This document shows positions 57,466 through 64,000 of a stretch of 64,000 nt of DNA, piece after piece (within the stretch, counting starts at the first letter, position 1; each line of letters begins with the position of its first letter). The stretch lies in the NCBI GenBank assembly GCA_963921825.1, contig OY997591.1:51171825-51235824 (forward strand), given 5' to 3'. The position numbers were made by a program, and so were the translations under genes. The stretch is from Erodium maritimum (Eukaryota; Streptophyta; Magnoliopsida; Geraniales; Geraniaceae). The notes beneath the pieces were generated by a model. That model was not told where the DNA came from. It saw only the letters and a program-made list of their open reading frames with translations, and made no database searches.

Positions 57466-60146
57466 GAGTAACCCTAGCCCTAACTCCTGCAAGCAACTAT
57501 GATGCTCCTTAGTCTTGTCTTCGTCGTCGACACCGCCACTAACGGTGTTGTTGTAATTATAAGCTCTGTTATGGCGTCTCCGATGCATCCTCCTTCCTCG
57601 AATCCTCGCTTTGTCCTCTTGAAGCAGCCTTTAAAGGCCTAATTTTTGAGGAAGCCGAAGCAATCCTAGTTAGGCTTCTTTCTGCGCCTCTTCTATTTAG
57701 GTGGAACCACCACTACTTCCACTCTCTCCGGTCTTGGTGCTCCTCGTGATGGGGACCATCACGCCGCCCCCTACCGGGAAACCACGCCGGGGTCAACCGG
57801 TGAGGGTTATGGCCATTGCTTTGTCTGCAAGCAACGCCCTTTAGGTCTTCCTCTGCCGCCTCTGGCCATCTCCTCTCATGGCCCTCCTACTTCCCAGACT
57901 CATATTCCACATGTTAAGGCTAGGCCTCAATTCATCTCTCCAATGCACCGAGATCCGACGTGTAGGAAAACTCCGACTATTGATCCTCCAAGGTTGGCCT
58001 TGAAAGCTTTGGGTATGAGTCGTTCGATTCTTACCGAGGATCGAACTCCGCTCATCTCATCCCTACTCACCGTACCGGCTGACCTGACTAGTGGCCGAAA
58101 GGAGACTCAATTTTGGTGGTGGCTTACCAACTCAACTAACTCTAATTCATGTTATTATTGTGTTAGCAGCGTATAAATATAAATTATAGAGCTCACATAA
58201 TAAAAATAAAACAAGCAGTTATGAACTATGACTCTCCCTGAGAGGGTGCCGGTGCCGTTGCCGGTACCGCTATCTTTCTCAGCTTTTTGCTCGAGGTTGA
58301 TTACGGCCTATGAGAGGTACTATAGGATCGTTGCACAGGTGCCTGTTTTGGCCGGTGGAGGCCGACCCAAACTGTCAAGGAGGCCGGAGAAGACAACTCA
58401 AGCTGAGGAGGTCAAAGACTCTGTTTTGGCTGGAGGAGGTCGATCCAAACAATCAAGCAGGAAACAGGTTGTTACAGAGGAGGTCTCTGGGATTGGTACT
58501 TTTCGATTCAAGAGGAGGCGTAGGCTGGAGACGAAGGAGCCGTTTCGGGCTCCAGAATCTATCGTTGCTGCCTCTGTTCCGGTTGATGAAGCGGTCGGTT
58601 TGACTGAGAAAATTGTTCCAGTCGTTCCAGTTGTTCCTGTTTTGCAACCTCATCACAACCAGGCGATACCAAATGAGGTGTTCGTTTGTAATCTTCCGTT
58701 TGGAACAACGGAGGATTGGTTTCACAGAATGTTTGGACCATTTGGTGATATCTCTTCGTGTTCGGTGGTGAAGCGTCGAAACAGGGGAGGCAAGATGTTC
58801 GGGTTCGTTACCTTTTCATCGCCGGAATCTGCAGTCATGGCTGTTAAAACCTTCAACAGTTATAAGTGTAATGGCCATGTCCTGTTTGCTGCTTTGGCAC
58901 GACCTCGTCCGGCAACGGGGGTCCGCTTTCTGGATCGGAAAATCTCCCCTGCGAAAGTGCCGTTCGAAAAGGGCACCGAGGGTCATTTGGTTGAGGTCGT
59001 GATTCCGGCGACCGTCTCGGCAATTGACGAATCTTTTTTGATTCGATTGTCCCAGGATTCTCGTCAGTTTGATTTTCGATTACCTAAATTATCGACGGAT
59101 TGCCAGATTTCCAGGGATTGTGTGGCTGCAGATTCAGAGAATCACGCTGCTGTTGCTGATTTTGTGCGATGCCGCGATGGAGAAGAAGACCCCAACGCAA
59201 CAAACGCTATCGTTTCAGATGCAGAAGCACGGTTTATTGTTGAGGCCCAATTTGAAACCAGTTTGGATCAGGTTCACGCGCGTGTGGGCCAAGCTGTGGG
59301 CTTGGGTCCTGTTGATCAGACGCGGGAGATTGAGTTGACGACTTCTGACGCAAAACACCCGGACCTTGGGTCGTCACCAGAAGTGTATCAGACCTCAGCC
59401 CACAAGCCGGCCCTGATGACTTTGGGCTCAGGTCACTTTAATCACTCAAAGGAGACCAGCGGGGAGTTTCTCGACGAGTTTAACTTAGATTCCGGTAACG
59501 ACACTCAGAAAAGTGATTCGGTTGAGGACCATCTGAGTAGTCTGTGGAAAGATATTCTTCTTAAACCTCAGTCGCCACCTATTCCAAACCAAAGCAATGC
59601 TCCAAAAAGACGTGGTCGTCCAAAGAAGGGTCAGCCAAAGTCTAAGAATATTGCTCCTCCAACTGTCTTTTATCAAACAAGGGCCAAAAATTATGTGGAT
59701 AAAGGAAGTAGTTTGGGAAGTATTATTGTAGATGTTGCTAAGAATGATGGTTCGGGAAATTGGACTTTTAGCAAGAAAGTTGGGAGAAAGGTTTTTGACT
59801 CTGGTTCCCTGTTGCTTGATCAGGCCAATTCTCGAGACGCCCTGCAACGGTCTGGAAAAGACGTTGAGATCAGTGAAAACGAGGTTGATCCTGATTCGTT
59901 TTCAGGAAGTGTTCCTATTTCGACATATAACTGTTTCATTAGCTTGAACTCGAGTAGGACGCAGGCAAGGAGGACAACAACCTGATGTGGCGTTTTTCTC
60001 TTGTTATTGCTTGGGTTTCTTACTTTTCGTTTTGCTTTCGTAGCAGTATTGGTATAAGGAAACCATCCTTTTTGAGGTTGGTTTCTTGCATTGTTCTACG
60101 ATCTTGTAGAACTCTTGCCTAATAAATTATTTAGCTTTACAAAATA
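57466..60146 (+). mobile_element. LINE with RRM-type ORF1 and no ORF2
   Basis: A CT-rich leader (AGTAACCCTAGCCCTAACTC) precedes a decayed coding-like stretch (57560-58175, including TGCAAGCAACG-type Cys codons). Then comes the complete ORF1 (58228-59985), and about 150 bases of 3' sequence ending TAATAAATTATTTAGC then TTTACAAAATAAA. No endonuclease/RT ORF is present between ORF1 and the 3' tail. No target duplication could be confirmed, so the left border is provisional; the leader might belong to a separate insertion. Confidence 0.6.
58228..59985 (+). CDS. LINE ORF1 protein with RRM and AT-hook, intact frame
   Basis: 585 residues, ATG at 58228 (CTATGACTC). Two copies of VLAGGGR(P/S)K lie at about 40-48 and 66-74. 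The RRM spans about 149-226, with RNP2 VFVCNL (151-156) and RNP1 KMFGFVTF (189-196). An acidic middle region is followed by an AT-hook-like KRRGRPKKGQP (460-470) and YQTRAK (482-487). The last motif corresponds to YNTRSK in the decayed copy at 9.9-11.8 kb, linking the two. RRM ORF1 is the mark of the BNR subclade of plant L1s, where the protein packages element RNA. The long undisturbed frame implies a young copy or selection. Alternative: a domesticated RNA-binding gene. Confidence 0.75.
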   Translation: MTLPERVPVPLPVPLSFSAFCSRLITAYERYYRIVAQVPVLAGGGRPKLSRRPEKTTQAEEVKDSVLAGGGRSKQSSRKQVVTEEVSGIGTFRFKRRRRLETKEPFRAPESIVAASVPVDEAVGLTEKIVPVVPVVPVLQPHHNQAIPNEVFVCNLPFGTTEDWFHRMFGPFGDISSCSVVKRRNRGGKMFGFVTFSSPESAVMAVKTFNSYKCNGHVLFAALARPRPATGVRFLDRKISPAKVPFEKGTEGHLVEVVIPATVSAIDESFLIRLSQDSRQFDFRLPKLSTDCQISRDCVAADSENHAAVADFVRCRDGEEDPNATNAIVSDAEARFIVEAQFETSLDQVHARVGQAVGLGPVDQTREIELTTSDAKHPDLGSSPEVYQTSAHKPALMTLGSGHFNHSKETSGEFLDEFNLDSGNDTQKSDSVEDHLSSLWKDILLKPQSPPIPNQSNAPKRRGRPKKGQPKSKNIAPPTVFYQTRAKNYVDKGSSLGSIIVDVAKNDGSGNWTFSKKVGRKVFDSGSLLLDQANSRDALQRSGKDVEISENEVDPDSFSGSVPISTYNCFISLNSSRTQARRTTT

Positions 60147-60330
60147 AATTGAACCTAAGACCTATTAGCTAACATTATGTTATTCTACTAACGCAATACA
60201 ATAGATTTATGCTTCTTTCTCTATTTCTGTTGTATAATTATCTATTGTTCATATATAATTCCGACTATAATCTCCAATCCCACATTACCTCAAAACTTTT
60301 ATTCCTCTCCTTATAAAATAAGGCCACTTA

Positions 60331-61071
60331 GAGCATGTGCAGCCATGACCTTTTTAAAGGAGTCGGACCCGTAGCACGTCAGAGAGCCTGGGCTTCGGCC
60401 CGCTCCAGCGTGGGGAGCACATCAAGGAGCTTGGGCTTCAGAAGCCCAGGACTTCTCCACGCGCGAAGCCACAACTCCACGCGCGTCCTCCCCTTCGGCA
60501 TCGGCACCACACGCCTCCTCTCTCCCGCATGCAACATGCGTCCACTATATTTTCTTTTTCTTTTTTTTGTTTATTACTCATTTTCTTTTTATCTTTTCTT
60601 ATTTCTTTTTTTCAGTTTTTTAAATCCTTTTCTTTTATAAATTATTTTATATATCTTTTCTTATTTCTTTATTTACTTTTATTTTTTTATTTTTTAACCA
60701 TTTTCATTTCATTAATAATTTTTTATTTATCTTTTCTTATTTCATTTCATTAATATATTTAAAAATAATTTAATAATGAAATAATTTTCATTTCATTATT
60801 AAATTATTTTAAATATTCATTAAATTTTTTTAGTTTTTATTAATAAATAGTCATTTTTGTTAATTTCTTTTATTTTTAATTCTTAATAATATATTTTATA
60901 ATTTTCTAAGTATTTTAAAACTCTTTTATTGATTACAAAATTAATATTTTAACTATGGGCATCTCACCGCTGCAGAATTTCTCAATTCAGGTTCGAAGCC
61001 TCTAAAATACAATATTTTATTAGAAGCTTCGGCTTCGACACTTCAACGGGCACCCATGACTGCTCATGCTC
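60331..61071. mobile_element. Tourist-like (PIF/Harbinger) MITE
   Basis: Ends are GAGCATGTGCAGCCATGA and, reversed, GAGCATGAGCAGTCATGG (15 of 18 identical). TTA flanks both sides (60328-60330 and 61072-61074), the Harbinger target duplication. Length 741 bp. It carries a GC-rich left part (60355-60540) and a very AT-rich centre. No transposase. The GC-rich left part may be captured DNA. Confidence 0.7.
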
Positions 61072-61239
61072 TTATGTTTTTCCATTCAAAATTTTCTAAG
61101 TTTTCTTATCAAATCCAATTTTGGGTGTTACATTAAGAACTCATTTTTATTAGTAAATTGTAAATTATTCTTACTCTTCCATATTTTTGGATTGTTATTA
61201 ATTCAATATTTATTAAAAGCCCTTATTTGGTTATTAAGA

Positions 61240-61411
61240 GACACTTATGTGGGGCGGGGTGGGGATTACCCGACCCAAACGGATCACAATCGGGGCGGGT
61301 TATGATCGGGGCGAGCTCGGGTTTGGGGCGAGATCGAAATAAGGTTTTGGGAATCGGGTCGGGGTCGGGTTTCACGATACCTACCCCAAACCCGACCCAT
61401 TGCCATCCCTA
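61240..61411. repeat. 'GGGTCGGG' repeat ending in a hAT-MITE-like terminus
   Basis: G-rich DNA with repeated CGGGTC/GGGGCG words, ending CCCGACCCATTGCCATCCCT. Reversed, this reads AGGGATGGCAATGGGTCGGG, a terminus common among plant hAT-type MITEs. The left end could not be found, so it is probably truncated. Confidence 0.4.
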
Positions 61412-61414
61412 GAT

Positions 61415-62190
61415 CTTCTTTTAGCGAAATGATTACTTTACAATAATAAAATAACCAGGATTGGAACTGGGTATTTCCAACTCCATAATTCTAACAAATG
61501 ATCAGATTATTATTCCCAGCTTTGAATAGCCTGAGCCATGTGCTAACAATGGTAAATATATTAAAAGTTCTAATACACCAATCACAGTTCGACTTAAGCT
61601 GCACAAGGGTATCATAATGCAAACCCCGTAGGTTCTGAGATGAGTGTGCTAGCTGCTCAAGGATCTCGTAAGTTAACGAAGGAGGGCGATTAATCGAAAC
61701 CAATCGAGATAGGTGTAAGACGTTCCTCCTCACATACGTTCTGTTTCCCCACGGGTGCCTCATTGGACCCCATAACTAAGAGGGAGAGCAACAAAACTAA
61801 AGCTTTATCTTTAAACTGTAAGGATTTAAAATCGATTATTTTAAAACCATCAACATTGGAACCCTAACTCTTTTCTCTCTCTTCCTACTCCTACCGCCAG
61901 TCCTTCCCCATTTCTTCTTTTCCTCCTTCTACCGGCGGCCTCTCTTCCTTTTAGAACCCTATCTCTGTTTTTTGTACGAATCAGTGGTCTCACCTATCGA
62001 TCTCTTGTATTGTCCTCCTGAATTGCCTATAAGAGTTTGTTTAAACTTAACGCGCTGATACACCAGTCAATTTGATGGAGCTCCCGGACATAGTTTTTAT
62101 TTTGTTTTGGGTGTATCCGGCTTGGTGCATTTCCGTTTACGTATTAATTGGTCGGCTTTAAAGAGAAGATAGTGGGACCATTTTAAACAA
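61415..62190. other. Gene-free DNA
   Basis: AT-rich, with a CT-rich leader-like patch at about 61860-61960 (CTCTTTTCTCTCTCTTCC) that might be an orphan promoter or retroposon leader. No ORF assigned. Confidence 0.4.
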
Positions 62191-62562
62191 GGTTGATTAC
62201 GTGCACATATCCCGTATTATACACGTTTAACGGATAAATACCTCAAAGTTATTTCATAACGAAAACATACCTCAAACAGTCAAACTAACACTTAATAACA
62301 ACGTTAGTCATTTTGTCCACCTTTCCATCTGTTCATTGTTCATTTGTTCTAAAATTTCCAAAAATGTTCTTATTGTTTATAACCTTGAATAAAAGGCATT
62401 TTCGAAATTTTATGAAAAATAAACAGTGAACGGGTGAAAAAGTGTACGGGACGACTACGTTGTTACTAAATATTAGCTTGAGATATGTTTTCGATATAAA
62501 ATAAGTTTACGGTATTTATCCGTTAATAGTGTATAATACGGGAGAGTGACACGCAATTAACT
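62191..62562. mobile_element. Hairpin MITE, ~165 bp arms
   Basis: Nearly the whole element is an inverted repeat. Left CCCGTATTATACACGTTTAA, CGGATAAATACC, CGAAAACATA and TTTGTCCAC...GTTCA pair with the right side read in reverse. The outer words GTTGATTACGTG and GTTAATTGCGTG suggest the ends. No target duplication found. A transcript through it would fold into a long hairpin. Confidence 0.75.
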
Positions 62563-62614
62563 AAAAAATGATTGTTCTATCACAGTCTTAATTACAATAT
62601 CTATCAAAAGGCAA

Positions 62615-63738
62615 AATATAATATTTGATTTATAACGATAATTATTTTCTTCTAAAAAAAGCTATCTTCTACCTCTTCGTGAGGTCCTTTCTATCCTTTT
62701 AGGGTTTTCGTTATTTTTCCTACCGCCGCCGTCGCCCGCCTGCAACCTGCTGTCGATTCTCCTCCTCCACCATACGCTACGCCCCCTTCCAGTCGTCTGT
62801 CACCACTGATGGCCCCATCCGGACATCATCATCAGCCCTACGGAGCCAGAGCTCGTCCATCGTGGTCGACGATGGTTCATCCACGGGTACTATCGCTTCC
62901 GCTCGACCTGTTCATGGGACCTCCGACCATGCAACGCCGGGGAGTTTGGTCTATGCAGGGGCGGGCTCCCAGGCCATTGTGTCCGTATCACCTGTACCGG
63001 TACGACGCGCCACGACTGTACCCTCGTCGGGAACTAGGGGATGGGGTTCGAGACCAGCGACGAGGCCTAGGGAAAGGGGGCCCCAGCCGAGGAAAGACCA
63101 AGACGGCTACCCTGAAGACTAGGAGCGGGTCGTTGTATGCCCGCCCGCCGGGGTCAAAGAAGTCGATGCCGCTGCCGCTGCCGATGCTCTGGATTCCTGT
63201 TGAAAAAGGGAATCCCGGTAGGGTTCTCAGTCGTATGGTGCCACCGCTGGCGTCACCTCTGGATGGAGAGCAGTGGATCCCGCTGGGACCGGAAAAGGGT
63301 CAAGCATCGGGGATAGAGGTCCGTGCAGGAGCAGCTGGAACACAGTTGGAGGGACTTGACGCTCTGCAGGATGAATGATAGGACCCGGCGGGGTGGAATG
63401 GTCACTTTGGGACCTATATCCACAGACCCGGGACTACTACTGTCGGGGAGTTTCGGAAAATCCGCACCAAAGGCATTACTTTCTGATTATTATTCTGTTT
63501 TAGGTCGAATAAATTTTTGGCTAGCTAGGTCGTTTAGGCTTTTTCATTTAATGTCTCGCTGTTTTGAGACACTGGTAAGGAGTTATCTTGAGTTTGTGCC
63601 CACGATTTCAAGTGAGCTATTATTATGGGTGCATGAGCGTCAGACTTGCTACGATCGGTCCAGACATACATCTGGAACCCGAGACGGTCACGCCTCATCA
63701 TGTATTAATGAAAGTCTCTTGTTACCCGTTTCAAAAAA
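62615..63738 (+). mobile_element. Retroposon without RT, TSD-flanked
   Basis: Target copies ATCTATCAAAAGGCAA (62599-62614) and ATCTATCAAAAAGGCAA (63739-63755) differ by one A. The 3' end is GTATTAATGAAAGTCTCTTG...TTTC then A7. The GC-rich middle holds a 189-codon frame (62809-63378, Arg/Pro/Gly-rich, no domain recognised), followed by a T/G-rich tail region. No RT or endonuclease. The first ~75 bases are AT-rich, so the true 5' end might lie further right than the duplication suggests. Confidence 0.65.
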
Positions 63739-63879
63739 ATCTATCAAAAAGGCAAGCTTTACCTGGGTGGCTCCTTCCCCATCCAATTCTCCGGCAGTGG
63801 CAATGGCAGTGGTGTGTGGGAGTGGGACGCTATATCGATGTCTGACGAGGAATCCAACTCCTCTTTGCACCTTTACAAT

Positions 63880-64000
63880 CTCTAAACCACTCTCGATTAG
63901 ACTCAGACCAATATGCTCGACCTCTACTGCTTCACCTTCTTCTTCTTCTTCCCCAGAGCCCCAAACTCAGCTATCCCTCCATCAATGGCAACCCTCCCGT
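63880..64000 (+). other. Possible start of a gene cut by the window edge
   Basis: Ser/Pro/Thr-codon-rich DNA with an ATG at 63912 opening a frame to the end of the window and a second in-frame ATG at 63984 (ATGGCAACCCTCCC). Composition suits the beginning of a plant gene, perhaps with a transit peptide, but too little is visible to name it. Confidence 0.25.

Noticed and set aside
62809-63378. 189-codon frame as a possible host gene
   Set aside because: Inside a TSD-flanked retroposon; competing frames of similar length and no domain.

Overview
This is a window of plant nuclear DNA, most likely from a eudicot. It has intron-containing nuclear genes of plant-only families (OVATE, DUF641/GIL1, CIPK, class III peroxidase), AT-rich intergenic DNA, Ty1/copia and Ty3/gypsy fossils, L1-type LINE debris and many small terminal-inverted-repeat (TIR) elements. 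Nothing in it identifies the species. I saw no bacterial or organellar operon, CRISPR array, rRNA or clear tRNA gene.

Host genes are sparse. They are an OVATE family protein (15.2-15.7 kb, +), a GIL1/DUF641 gene (17.0-18.1 kb, -) with one apparent frameshift, an intronless CBL-interacting protein kinase (38.8-40.1 kb, +), a ten-exon EngB/YihA-type GTPase with a long basic N-terminal extension (44.4-49.0 kb, +), and a four-exon class III peroxidase (54.4-56.0 kb, -) whose first intron reads best as GC-AG. A possible gene start lies at the extreme right edge. The genes have unrelated jobs: organ growth, light/gravity signalling, calcium signalling, organellar ribosome assembly, and the cell wall.

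Region by region: 0-6.7 kb holds two broken copia elements in opposite orientation with LTR-like sequence between them. From 7 to 14.4 kb there are retroposons, two of which have poly(A) tails and matching target-site duplications (TSDs) but no reverse transcriptase. From 14.4 to 18.3 kb lie two genes. From 19 to 37.8 kb there is a dense transposon graveyard: a nested set of three inverted-repeat elements (22.2-26.1 kb), an opposed pair of elements carrying 'TTTATCAACAC/GATAAAAC' minisatellites (26.2-27.6 and 35.7-36.7 kb), a hAT element inside an older LINE-like copy, a MITE with an 8-9 bp TSD, a long-TIR element carrying a piece of a DUF2828 gene, and LINE ORF2 relics. The kinase gene follows. 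From 40.8 to 43.6 kb there is gypsy LTR sequence next to a relic of a Harbinger-type accessory (Myb/NAM-associated) gene. After the GTPase come LTR-like blocks and microsatellites, then the peroxidase. From 57 to 63.8 kb there is an RRM-type LINE ORF1 (585 codons, open), a Tourist-like MITE, a long hairpin MITE and another TSD-flanked retroposon.

The most interesting pattern is a set of poly(A)-tailed, TSD-bounded retroposons without RT. Two ORF1 copies share an RRM and a C-terminal Y-x-T-R-x-K motif, which suggests a plant analogue of ORF1-only 'half-LINEs'. The second is gene-fragment capture inside long-TIR elements. All identifications were made by eye from translated motifs and repeat matching; no database search was run.
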